Positions 21,568 to 32,295 of a DNA stretch of 64,000 nucleotides are shown here, in pieces. The translations under genes and the position numbers were made by a program. The stretch spans positions 4,526,001 to 4,590,000 of the forward strand of contig NC_080067.1 in NCBI RefSeq assembly GCF_949987535.1, in the 5' to 3' direction. The notes beneath the pieces are model-generated. The model worked only from the letters and a program-made list of their open reading frames with translations, was not told where the DNA came from and made no database searches. The stretch's first letter is position 1; every line of letters begins with the position of its first letter. The stretch comes from Balaenoptera acutorostrata. Its lineage: Eukaryota > Chordata > Mammalia > Artiodactyla > Balaenopteridae.

Positions 21568-23908
21568 ATGGTAATAGGAACATACATATCGATAATTACC
21601 TTAAATGCAAATGGACTAAATGTTCCAACCAAAAGACATAGACTGGCTGAATGGATACAAAAACAAAACCTGTATATATACTGTCTACAAGAGACCCACC
21701 TTAGACCTAGGGGCACATACAGACTGAAAGTGAGGGGATGGAAAAAGATATTCCATGCAAATGGAAATCAAAAGAAAGCTGGAGTAGCAATACTCATATC
21801 ACACAAAATAGACTTTAAAGACTATTACAAGCGACAAAGAAGGACACTACATAATGATCAAGGGATCAATCCAAGAAGAAGATATAACAATTGTAAATAT
21901 TTATGTACCCAACATAGGAACACCTCAATACATAAGGCAAATGCTAACAGCCATAAAAGGGAAAATTGACAGTAACACAATCATAGTAGGGGACTTTAAC
22001 ACCCCACTTTCACCAATGGACAGATCATCCAAAATGAAAATAAATAAGGAAGCACAAGCTTTAAAAGACACATTAAAGAAGATGGATTTAATTGATATTT
22101 GTAAGACATTCCATCCAAAAAGAACAGAATGCACTTTCCTCTCAAGTGCTCATGGAACATTCTCCAGGATAGATCATATCTTGGGTCACAAATCAAGCCT
22201 TGGTAAATTTAAGAAAATTGAAATCGTATCAAGTATCTTTTCTGACCACAACACTATGAGACTAGATATCAATTGCAGGAAAAAAACTGTAAAAATACAA
22301 ACACATGGAGGTTAAACAATACACTCCTAAATAACCAAGCGATATCAATACACTACTAATAACTAAATCAAAGAGGAAATCAAAAAATACCTGGAAACAA
22401 ATGACAATGAAAACACGACAACCCAAAACCTATGGGATGCAGCAAAAGCAGTTCTAAGAGGGACGTTTATAGCAATACAATCCTACCTCAAGAAACAAGA
22501 AAAATCTCGAATAAAAAACCCAACGTTACACCTAAAGTAATTATAAAAAGAACAAAAACCTCCCCAAAGTTAGCAGAAGGAAAGAAATCATAAAGATCAG
22601 ATCAGTAATAAATGAAAAAGAAATGAAGGAAACAATAGCAAAGATCAATAAAACTAAAAGCTGGTTATTTGAGAAGATAAACAAAATTGATATACCACTA
22701 GTGAGACTCATCAGAAAAAAAGGGAGAAGACTCAAATCCACAGAATTAGAAGTAAAAAATAAGAAGTAACAACTGACACTACAGAAATACAAAGAACCAT
22801 AAGAGATTACTACAAGCAACTATATGCTAACAAAATGGACAACCTGGAAGAAATGAACAGAATCTTAGAAAAGCATAACCTACTGAGACTGAACCAGAAG
22901 AAATAGAAAATATGAACAGACCAATCACAAGCACTGAAATTGAAACACAAAAATACACAAAAATAAACTCAAAATGGATTAAATACCTAAATGCAAGGCC
23001 AGACACTATAAAACTCTTAGAGGAAAACATAGGAAGAACACTCTTTGACATAAATCACAGCAAGATCCTTTTTGACCCATCTCCTAGAGAAATGGAAATA
23101 AAAACAAAAATAAACAAATGGGACCTAATGAAACTTAAAAACTTTTGCACAGCAAAAGAAACCATAAACCAGATGGAAAGACCACCCTCAGAATGGGATA
23201 AAATATTTACAAATGAAGCAACTGACAAAGGATTAATCTTCAAAATGTACAAGCAGCCCATGAAGCTCAATACCAAAAGAACAAAGAACCCAATCCAAAA
23301 ATGGGCAGAAGACCTAAATAGACATTTCTCCAAAGAAGATACACAGATTGCCAACAAACACATGAAAGGATGCCCAACATCACTAATCATTAGAGAAATG
23401 TAAATCAAAAGTACAATGAGGTATCACCTCACACTGGTCAGAATGCCCATCATCAAAAAATTGACAAACAATAGATTCTGGAGAGGGTATGGAGAAAGGG
23501 AACCCTCCTGCACTGTTGGTGGGAATGTAAATTGATACAGCCACTATGGAGAAGAGTATGGAGGTTCCTTAAAATTCTAAAAATAGAACTATCATACGAC
23601 CCAGCAATCCTACTACTGGGCATATACCGTGAGAAAACCATAATTCAAAAGAGTCATGTACCACAATGTTCATTGCAGCACTATTTACAATAGCCAGGAC
23701 ATAGAAACAACCTAGGTGTCCATCGACAGATGAATGGATAAAGAAGATGTGGTCCATATATATGATGGAATATTACTCAGCCGTAAAAAGAAATGAAATT
23801 GAGTTTTTTGTAGTGAGGTAGATGGACCTAGAGTCTGTCATACAGAGTGAAGTAAGTCAGGAAGAGAAAAACAAATACTGTATTCTAACACATATATATG
23901 GAGTCTAA
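21568..23908 (+). pseudogene. L1 ORF2 pseudogene, internally deleted
   Basis: ORF2 normally encodes an endonuclease, a reverse transcriptase and a Cys-rich C-terminus. The endonuclease part is readable ([31 protein letters not shown]) but crosses a frameshift near 21830-21860 and more stops after 22315. Around 22912-22945 the frame passes from [10 protein letters not shown] directly to [16 protein letters not shown], so the fingers/palm of the reverse transcriptase, including the FADD site, are gone. The C-terminal region (22940-23900) has further stops and ends at taa 23906-23908. Confidence 0.9.
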
Positions 23909-24284
23909 AAAGAAAAAAAAAGGTTCTGAAGAACCTAGGGCAGGACAGGAATAAAGACGCAGATGTAGAGAATGGACTTGAGGACACGGGGAGGGGGAAG
24001 GGTAAGCTGGGACGAAGTGAGAGAGTGGCATGGACTTATATATACTACCAGATATAAAATAGATAGCTAGTGGGAAGCAGCCGCATAGCACAGGGAGATC
24101 AGCTTGGTGCTTTGTGACCACATAGAGGGGTGGGATAGGGAGGGTGGGAGTGAGACGCAAGAGGGAGGGGATATAAGGAGATATGTATACATATAGATGA
24201 TTCACTTTGTTTTACAGCAGAAACGAACACAACATTGTAAAGCATTTATACTCCAATAAAGGTGTTAAAAGCAAAACAAAACAT
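23909..24284 (+). mobile_element. L1 3' UTR
   Basis: Polypurine and G-rich stretch (gacacggggagggggaaggg), 'gcatagcacagggagatcag', 'caacattgtaaagcatttat' and 'ctccaataaaggtgttaaaa' with an AATAAA at 24255. The same 3' UTR type occurs at 44575 (minus) and 59499 (plus). Confidence 0.9.
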
Positions 24285-24334
24285 AACTACCCTCTATACA
24301 GCTGCAAGAATATTTGATCCAAAATGGAAACAGG

Positions 24335-24850
24335 ATCACATTACTAGCCTGAATAAAATGCCCTGTTAGTTCTTCACGGGCATTGCCTACAGGATAAATT
24401 CCAAGTTTCTTAACTTGGCGTAAAATCTTTTACTTGATCTGGCTCCTGTTGGTCTCTCCAGGTATCACTTGTACCTGCTGAGCTATATCCTGGCAGCCCT
24501 GATCGTTGCTGTCCTTCTTCTGCTGGATATGTTTTCTACCCACCATGCTGTCCTCCTCCCAACTAACTCATTCATTACAACTCAGACCACTTTAATCTCC
24601 TCCAGGGAGTTTTCCCTGTGACCTCACCTCCACTGGCCTCCCACTGCCTTGAGCTGGGGTAAGGGTCCCTCTCCATCCCCCGTTAGCCTCTGGATCACTG
24701 TCAGTTCCATCATTGCACGTACTGTGCACACCCAAAAGGCATGTGTCTACTGTTGACTGAGTGTTTGGGAGGAAGGACAGAGTCTTTTCCACTTGATACC
24801 TGCCTTGTGCCTGGCACGTGATAAGCACTAAACGAATATTTGCTGAAAAA
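24335..24850 (+). mobile_element. L2 LINE fragment
   Basis: 'ctacaggataaattccaagt', 'aacttggcgtaaaatctttt', 'cctgttggtctctccagg' and '...tgcctggcacgtgataagcac...aatatttgctgaa' give the L2 3' region through to its terminus. Confidence 0.75.
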
Positions 24851-25592
24851 AATAAATGGAGAAATGAAAGAATAAAAGGAGGCTTTAGGATACCAAAAGG
24901 CAGGAGACCAGGTTGGGAGAGGTGATTTCTTCCCTTCTCGTTCCTCTACAATCCCTGCTGCTCTTCTGAGTCACCCCTAAGTGGACTTTCTCAACAGCAC
25001 TGGGGAGAGCCATCTGTGCTCTCCCCACTTGTCTGCAACTCTTTTCTTCCTACTTAGGAAAATACAATGCCGGAGTAGATGAGCACCACTTTTACTTGTA
25101 GCACTACGATTCCTTGCCCGGGGGATCATGATGGTTTGCTCAATTCTAGGAAAAAAAAAAAAATGCTGAGCTGGTGCTTGTGGATTTTCTTGTTGGATTC
25201 CGGACATGTGGGCAGGGTCAGACTTATGAGTGGCATTTCTGAGATTTCTAGATTTCTGAGGTTTTAAGGTCCCAATTCTTCCAAAGCATTTTCACAGATT
25301 TTCATGACTGCCATTGCCGATAGAAAGGGATGAGGTTACTGGAAAGTAGGGCTGGGCAGGACGACAGGCAGTCATGAGTGCCTGGGACCAGGACAGGTGG
25401 TTCAAGATGATGCCATTTCATGGGATCAAAAGAGAAGGCTGGGGGAGGGGGAGAAAGGTAGGAACATGGTGTCCCTCACGGCCCATTTTGGCTCTGTCTG
25501 TACTTACCTGGCATCTTGCGTTGAATCTGGGAAATATCAGACATCAGCTGAGGAGAGGGTGACATAGGTCTCAGCAGTGCCTAGGATTATTA
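24851..25592. other. No recognised feature
   Basis: No gene or repeat identified. Contains an A run near 25151-25163. Confidence 0.4.
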
Positions 25593-25593
25593 A

Positions 25594-25626
<33 letters not shown>

Positions 25627-25695
25627 GAAGGAAGGAAGGAAGGAAGGAAGGAAGGAAGGAAGAAAGAAAGAGAAAGAAAGAAAGGAAGGAAGGAA

Positions 25696-25757
<62 letters not shown>

Positions 25758-25759
25758 AA
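25593..25759. repeat. Compound (GAAA)n/(GGAA)n microsatellite
   Basis: About 167 bp of pure purine strand alternating blocks of GAAA and GGAA (GAAA, GGAA x8 or so, GAAA, short GGAA, long GAAA). Open frames of 69-117 codons through it (all Lys/Glu/Arg or Ser/Phe/Leu) are composition artefacts. Confidence 0.97.
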
Positions 25760-27002
25760 CTTGTCCTCAACCATGGCAGTCACTGAAAATAACTTACTCT
25801 TATAAAAATATGGACTTTCTAAATTAAGGGAAATGGTTTTTGGCCTTTGTTTTGTGCACATTCCCAAGATCACTGTTATATAAGCAGTAAGATTCTCTCC
25901 TGTAAAAACCCAAAGAGACACCAATAGACTTTTGCAGCCTACTCAGCGTCCTTTTCCCATTTTCTGATAAAAGAGCCCCAATTTTTCTTTTGGAGAATCA
26001 TTCTTCTCTGCAGTCAATTCATGTGGGGTCTGATCCATCTTTTGGCTCCATGAGTGGACACCTGTAAGACCTGGGACTAGACAATAAGAGGACTGCATCC
26101 CCTGGGCATGGTCATTTGTTTAGGGGAGAACACAAGTTAGGCCAAAGAGAGACAAGCTTGGAACATGTCTTGGAATGATTGCCACAGAGGCTCTTTCTGA
26201 TGAGGTGGCTAATATGAGAAAGTGTAAATGTAGAAATGCTGCAGGCCCTATCTTAGCAGAGCCTGCCTGGAAATGATGCCAGGCCAGAGGAAAGCAGAAC
26301 CTACTGCTAGAGAACATCAGATTCCTAATAACATTGTGTGTGGGCCTAGATCAAACCAGACCTGAAACCAGAACAACTCTGGGCTTTTACGCTCCAAAAG
26401 GCAATAAATTTCCTTTCCTTCCCTTGTTTAAGGCAATCTTAGTTGGTTCTTCTATTACTGCCTACCCAAAGAATTCTGCACTCCCAAACCCTGGAATTTT
26501 GCTTAGAGTAGATGGAACCTCTTCTATTTCTGCCTGGGAAGTGCTTCTCATTGATGCCCTTCTGGTTCAAACAGAAACAGTGCAGGAGCCCAGCTATGGA
26601 AAATGACAGTGGTTCTTAGGAGAGAACCTGGTTCTATTTATCCTTCTTTAAGGTAATGAAACATTGACTTGAAAAGTGATGCATGTTTTTAAGGTTACTA
26701 TGAAACTCTGAACAATTTCAAAAAAGGGAATAATTTTCCAATTTTCCCTTTATTTCTTTTCTGGGGATGGTGGTAAGAAAAGCTCTTCTACTTCAGTTCT
26801 TGAGATTTCTCACTATCTGCCCTTCCTCCCGGCCCATCTGCCCTCTCCCTCCCCCTTGCACAGACCTCACATGGTGGCCTCATCACCAGGATCCACACCA
26901 TCACCGAGAGCTCCAATTCCGAGACAGTTCTTGCTGACATCATTGTTCTAACTCTGCATCTTTTCCACTTTCTTATCTCCCTTGAACTCAGTTCTGTCCT
27001 CA
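25760..27002. other. No recognised feature
   Basis: No gene-like or repeat-like signature that I can support. A 90-codon plus frame (26334-26606) resembles no known protein. Confidence 0.4.
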
Positions 27003-27740
27003 TTCATTCCACAGATATTTACTGAGCACCTACTATGTGACCAGCCCAGTGTCAGCCACTTCAGATACATCAGTGAACAAAACTCAAAGATTCCTGTTCT
27101 CCTAGAATTCTAGTCTGTGAGGGGATAAACACAGAAAAAATAATAAATAGAGAAAATAGGTAAATTAGTGTTTTAGAAGGGTTATAAGGAAAAAAGTAAA
27201 AAAAAAAAAAAAAAAAAAAAGAGGGAAAAAATAGAGTAAGAGGGATTAGGATTCTTGGGAGTAAGAGTGGTTGCAATGAAATAGGTATATTGAGAAAGTG
27301 AAATGTGAGCAAAGGCTTGAGGGAGGGAAGAATCAGCCAGGAGATCTGGGGAAGAGAGTCTCCCAGGAGATCTGGGGAAGAGTTTCCCAGGAGAGGGAAG
27401 AGCCAGTGCAAAGTCCCCAGAGAAACAACGTGCCTGAAGAAGAGGGCACTGGGCAGGAGGATGAGAGGAAAGCAGAGGGGAGCGGGGGGAGAGATGAAGA
27501 TGCAGCAGAGGGGAGAGATAATGGGATGTGCATCATGTCAAAACGGGGTTTTACTGTGGGTCACTGAGGAATTATGGAAGAGTTTCAAGCAGAAAGGGAT
27601 GTGATCTGACTCAGATTTGAAAACGATCAGTCTGGCTGCAGAGTTGAAAATAAGGTCCAGAGAAGCAAGGGTGGATACAGAGATGCTGGTGGCCCAGACC
27701 AGGGTGGGGGCAGTAGAGGTGGGGAAAAGTGGCTGGGTTT
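27003..27740 (-). mobile_element. L2 LINE fragment
   Basis: Begins with the reverse-complement L2 terminus 'attcattccacagatatttactgagcacctactatgtg' and runs through 'cagtgaacaaaactcaaag', 'gaaagggatgtgatctgact' and 'gatcagtctggctgcagagt'. An A run (27199-27220) and purine-rich stretches interrupt it. Confidence 0.8.
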
Positions 27741-27759
27741 GGTATAAATATACACACAC

Positions 27760-27965
27760 TACTATGCATAAAATAGATAATCAACAAGGACCTACTGTAG
27801 AGCACAGGGAACTCTACTCGATACTCTGTAATAACCTATATGAGAAAAGAATCTGGAAAAGATGGATATATGTATATGTATAAGTGAATCACTTTGCTGT
27901 ACACCTGAAACTAACACAACATTGTAAATCAATGATCCTCTACTATAAAATAAGAATTAAATTAA
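27760..27965 (+). mobile_element. 5'-truncated L1 3' end
   Basis: 'ataaaatagataatcaacaa', 'gacctactgtagagcacagg', 'gaatcactttgctgtacacc' and 'caacattgtaaatcaatgat' then an A-rich end. TSD not resolved. Confidence 0.85.
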
Positions 27966-27974
27966 AAGCAAAGA

Positions 27975-28128
27975 AATATTGCCAGAATTAACAAAATGTG
28001 ATGCAGAGACACAAGGTGAGCAAATGCTATTGGAAAATGGTGCCAATAGACTTGCCTGATGCAGGGTTGCCAGAAACCTTCAATTTATAAAAAAACACAA
28101 TGCCTGTGAAGTGCAATAAAGCAAAGTA
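27975..28128. mobile_element. Tigger-type (TcMar) DNA transposon fragment
   Basis: 'gagacacaaggtgagcaaat', 'gccaatagacttgcctgatg', 'gttgccagaaaccttcaatt' and 'gtgaagtgcaataaagcaaa' match the terminal region of Tigger1-like elements. The terminus itself is replaced by an A13/T12 palindromic run (28128-28153). Confidence 0.7.
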
Positions 28129-28153
28129 AAAAAAAAAAAATTTTTTTTTTTAA

Positions 28154-28529
28154 AAGACTGAACTGTCAGGGTTTGCTGACAGATTAGATGTGGAGCGTGT
28201 GAGAAGGAGCTGAGAAAGATGTACGGTTGAGAGTTTGCAAGGATAGAGTTGCTGTCAGTTTGAGAAGGGAAAACTGGGGGGAACGCACCTTTGAGGGGAA
28301 TAGTAACAGTTCAGTTTAGGACAAGCTGAGGAGGAAGTTGGAGAGGATGGGTGGGGAGCTGAGTGCTGGCCCGGAAGATAAATTCTGGAGTTATCATCTA
28401 GATGGTATTTACAAACTCGCTGGAAACTTCCTTATGTTTGATAAGGTCTTTCTTATCAAACAATTCTCCTATGACCCTCCTGACTTAACTTGCAAAGAGA
28501 AGTTGAGAGCACGACACATTTGGAAAAGA
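28154..28529. other. No recognised feature
   Basis: Nothing identifiable between the Tigger fragment and the MIR. Confidence 0.4.
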
Positions 28530-28742
28530 AATGGGCTTTGGAGCAGGGCAGATCTGAATCAGAGCATCAGTGTAACTGCTTTCCTGCTTGTGAGGCTTTG
28601 GGCAAGTTCCTTACCTCTCTGAGTTGCAATTTCCTTGTCTGAGAAATTGGATGGTAACACCTGCTTTTTAGGGGTGTTGAACTCATGAGATTAAATAATG
28701 CCTGTGAACCTCCTGGCACATACTAGGTACTCAACAATTAAT
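28530..28742 (+). mobile_element. MIR, nearly complete
   Basis: 'ggctttggagcagggcagat', 'tgaggctttgggcaagttcc', 'ttacctctctgagttgcaat', 'catgagattaaataatgcc' and 'ctcctggcacatactaggta' in MIR order. The L1 that follows inserted at its 3' end. Confidence 0.85.
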
Positions 28743-28914
28743 TTCCTTCACCCTTTTTTTTTTTTATGATCGTGCTTATTTTTTTGTATACAGCAGGTTC
28801 TTATTAGTCATCAGTTTTATACACATCAGTGTATACATGTCAATCCTAATCACCCAATTCATCACACCACCACGCCCAACCACCCCAATGCTTTTCTAAA
28901 CATAGTATGTCTCT

Positions 28915-31307
28915 TCATCTCTTGGTATCATCTTTAATTTCTTTCATCAGTGTCTTATAGTTTTCTCCATACAGGTGTTTTGTCTCCCTAGGTAGGTTTA
29001 TTCCTAGGTATTTTATTCTTTCTGTTGTGGTGGTAAATGGGAGTATGTCCTTAATTTCTCTTTCAGAATTTTTATCATTAGTGTATAGGAATGCAAGAGA
29101 TTTCTGTGCATTAATTTTGTATCCTGCAACTTTACCAAATTCATTGATTATCTCTAGTAGTTTTCTGGTGGCATCTTTAGGATTCTCTATGTATAGTATC
29201 ATGTCATCTGCAAACAGTGACAGTTTTATTTCTTCTTTTCCAATTTGTATTCCTTTTATTTCTTTTACTTCTCTGATTGCCGTGGCTAGGACTTCCAAAA
29301 CTGTGTTGTATAATAGTGGAGAGAGTGGACATCCTTGTCTCGTTCCTGATCTTAGAGGAAATGCTTTCAGTTTTTCACCATTGAGAATGATGTTTGCTTT
29401 AGGTTTGTCATATATGGCCTTTATTATGTTGAGGTAGTTTCCCTCTATGCCCACTTTCTGGAGAGTTTTTATCATAAATTGGTGTTGAATTTTGTCAAAA
29501 GCTTTTTCTGCATCTATTAAGATGATCATATGGTTTTTATTCTTCAATTTGTTAATATGGTGTATCACATTGATTGATTTGAGTATATTGAAGAATCCTT
29601 GCATCCCTGGGATAAATCCCACTTGATCATGGTGTATGATCCCTTTAATGTGTTGTTGGATTCTGTTTGCTAGTATTTTGTTGAGGATTTTTACATCTAT
29701 ATTCATCAGTGATATTGGTCTGTAATTTTCTTTTTTTGTAGTATCTTTGTCTGGTTTTGGTATCAGGGTGATGTTAGCCTCGTAGAATGAGTTTGGGAGT
29801 GTTCCTTCCTCTGCAATTTTTTGGAAGAGTTTGAGAAGGATGGGTGTTAGCTCTTCTCTAAATGTTTGATAGAATTCACCTGTGAAGCCATCTGGTCCTG
29901 GACTTTTGTTTGTTGGAAGAATTTTAATCACAGTTTCAATTTCATTACTTGTGATTGGTCTGTTTATATGTTCTGTTTCTTCCTGGTTCAGTCTTGGAAG
30001 GTTATACCTTTCTAAGAATTTGTCCATTTCTTCCAGGTTGTCCATTTTATTGGCATAGAGTTGATTGTGGTAGTCTTTCAGGATGCTTTGTATTTCTGCA
30101 GTGTCTGTTATAGTTTCTTCTTTTTCATTTCTAATATTATTGATTTGAGTCCTCGCCCTCTTTTTCTTGATGAGTCTGGCTAATGGTTTATAAATTTTAT
30201 TTATCTTCTCAAGGAACCAGCATTTAGTTTTATTGATCTTTGCTATTGCTTTCTTTGTTTCTATTTCATTTATTTCTGCTCTGATCTTTATGATTTCTTT
30301 CCTTCTGCTAGCTTTGGGTTTTGTTTGTTCTTCTTTCTCTAGTTACTTTAGGTGTAAGGTTAGATTGTTTACTTGAGATTTTTCTTGTTTCTTGAGGTAG
30401 GCTTGTATAGCTATAAACTTCCCTCTTAGAACTGCTTTTGCTGCATCCCATAGGTTTTGGATTGTCGTGTTTTCATTGTCATTTGTCTCTAGGTATTTTT
30501 TGATTTCCTCTTTGATTTCTTCAGTGATATCTTGGTTATTTAGTAACGTACTGTTTAGCTTCCACGTGTTTGTGTTTTTTAGGTTTTTTTCCCTGTAATT
30601 CATTTCTAATCTCATAGCGTTGTGGTCAGAAAAGATGCTTGATATTACTTCAATTTTCTTAAATTTACTGAGGCTTGATTTGTGACCCAAGATGTGATCT
30701 ATCCTGGAGGATGTTCTGTGCACACTTGAGAAGAAAGTGTAATCTGCTCTTTTGGTTGGAATATCCTATATATATCAATTAAATCTATCTGGTCTCTTGT
30801 GTCATTTAAAACTTGTGTTCCCTTATTAATTTTCTGTCTGGATGATCTGTCCATTGGTGTAAGTGAGGTGTTAAAGTCCCCCACTATTATTGTGTTACTG
30901 TCGATTTCCTCTTTTATAGCTGTTAGCAGTTGCCTTATGTATTGATGTGCTCCTATGTTGGGTGCATATATATTTATAATTGTTATATCTTCTTCTTGGA
31001 TTGATCCCTTGATGATTATGTAGTGTCCCTCCTTGTCTCTTGTAACATTCTTTATTTTAAATTCTATTTTATCTGATATGAGTATTGCTACTCCAGCTTT
31101 CTTTTGATTTCCATTTGCATGGAATATCTTTTTCCATCCCCTCACTTTCAGTCTGTATGTGTCCCTAGGTCTGAAGTGGGTCTCTTGTAGACAGCATATA
31201 TATGGGTCTTGTTTTTGTATCCGATCAGCAAGTCTGTGTCTTTTGGTTGGAGCATTTAATCTACTCACGTTTAAGGTAATTATCGATATGTATGTTCCTA
31301 CTACCAT
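28915..31307 (-). pseudogene. L1 ORF2, frameshifted and C-terminally deleted
   Basis: Starts MVVGTYISIITLN at 31307. The endonuclease is readable ([27 protein letters not shown]). A frameshift lies near 30724-30765, and a taa stop (plus-strand tta at 30343-30345) follows TLHLK. The reverse-transcriptase part (30045-28918) then runs open for 376 codons from MDNLEEMD and keeps [30 protein letters not shown] and the catalytic FADDMILY. It ends at tga 28915-28917 after KEIKDDTKR, where the remaining C-terminus with the Cys-rich motif should follow. Without repair of these breaks it cannot make a full ORF2 protein. Confidence 0.93.
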
Positions 31308-31365
31308 TTTCTTAATTGTTTTGGGTTTGTTTTTGTAGGTCCTTTTCTTCTCTTTTGTTTCCCAC

Positions 31366-32295
31366 TTAGCGAAGTTCCTTTAACATTTGTTGTAGAGCTG
31401 GTTTGGTGGTGCTGAATTCTCTTAGCTTTTGCTTGTCTCTAAAGCTTTTGATTTCTCCATTGAATTTGAATGAGATCCTTTTCAGGTAGAGTAATCTTGG
31501 TTGTAGGTTCTTCCCTTTCATCAGTTTAAGTATATCATGCCACTCCCTTCTGGCTTGTTGAGTTTCTGAGGAGAAATCAGCTGTTAACCTTATGGGAGTT
31601 CCCTTGTATGTTATTTGTCGTTTTTCCCTTGCTGCTGTCAATAATTTTTCTTTGTCTTTAATTTTTGCCAATTTGATTACTATGTGTCTCGGCGTGTCTC
31701 TCCTTGGGTTTATCCTGTATGGGACTCTCTGCGCTTCCTGGACTTGGGTGGCTATTTCCTTTCCCATGTTAGGGAAGTTTTCGATTATAATCTCTTCAAA
31801 TATCTTCTCAGGTCCTTTCTCTCTCTCTTCTCCTTCTGGGACCCCTATAATGTGAATGTTGTTGCGTTTAATGTTGTCCCAGAGGTCTCTTAGGTTGTCT
31901 TCATTTCTTTTCATTCTTTTTTCTTTATTCTGTTGTGCGGCAGTGAATTCCACCATTCTGTCTTCCAGGTCACTTATCCGTTCTTCTGCCTCAGTTATTC
32001 TGCTATTGATTCCTTCTAGTGCATTTTTCATTTCAGTTATTGTATTGTTCATCTCTGTTTGTTTGTTCTTTAATTCTTCTAGGTGTTTATTCTTTAATTC
32101 TTCTACGTCTTTGTCAAATATTTCCTGCATCTTCTCGATCTTTGCCTCCATCTTTATTCCGAGGTCCTGGATCATCTTCACTATCATTCTTCTCAATTCT
32201 TTTTCTGGAAGGTTGCCTATCTCCACTTCATTTAGTTGTTTTTCTGGGGTTTTATCTTGTTCCTTCATCTGGTACATAGCCCTCTGCCTTTTCAT
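31366..32295 (-). CDS. L1 ORF1 protein, open reading frame intact
   Basis: A 309-codon open frame encoding the L1 ORF1 RNA-binding protein, which trimerises and coats L1 RNA in the cytoplasm. Residues about 40-135 form a charged coiled coil (ITEAEERISDLEDRM). Residues about 145-240 are the RRM-like domain (HIIGVPEGEEREKGPEKIFE). Residues about 240-309 are the C-terminal domain with the conserved QARREW. The start MKRQRAMYQMKEQDK fits the family. An 8-residue tandem repeat (VEELKNKH/LEELKNKQ, residues about 64-79) is present where the other L1 in this window has one unit. The host sequence is mobile DNA, so this is not a host gene. Expression is unknown. Confidence 0.92.
   Translation of the reverse strand: MKRQRAMYQMKEQDKTPEKQLNEVEIGNLPEKELRRMIVKMIQDLGIKMEAKIEKMQEIFDKDVEELKNKHLEELKNKQTEMNNTITEMKNALEGINSRITEAEERISDLEDRMVEFTAAQQNKEKRMKRNEDNLRDLWDNIKRNNIHIIGVPEGEEREKGPEKIFEEIIIENFPNMGKEIATQVQEAQRVPYRINPRRDTPRHIVIKLAKIKDKEKLLTAAREKRQITYKGTPIRLTADFSSETQQARREWHDILKLMKGKNLQPRLLYLKRISFKFNGEIKSFRDKQKLREFSTTKPALQQMLKELR

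Larger units (their letters stand above)
18312..24284 (+). mobile_element. L1 retrotransposon with 5' end, SINE insertion and internal deletion
   Basis: Bounded by the 12-bp TSD aactaccctcta (18300-18311 and 24285-24296). Order: GC-rich 5' UTR (to about 20265), ORF1, a 58-bp spacer, ORF2, 3' UTR and A-rich end. A SINE occupies 20871-21208. ORF2 jumps from just before the reverse-transcriptase core to the C-terminal region near 22945, so about 1.5 kb is missing compared with a full L1. Several stops and frameshifts show it is dead. Confidence 0.95.

Noticed and set aside
25537..25924. 117- and 77-codon frames of Ser/Phe/Leu or Lys/Glu/Arg repeats
   Set aside because: Composition artefacts of the GAAA/GGAA microsatellite, which is free of stops in all frames.
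29027..29437. 136-codon plus-strand frame
   Set aside because: It is the antisense shadow of the L1 reverse-transcriptase frame. The same applies to plus frames at 31592-32314.
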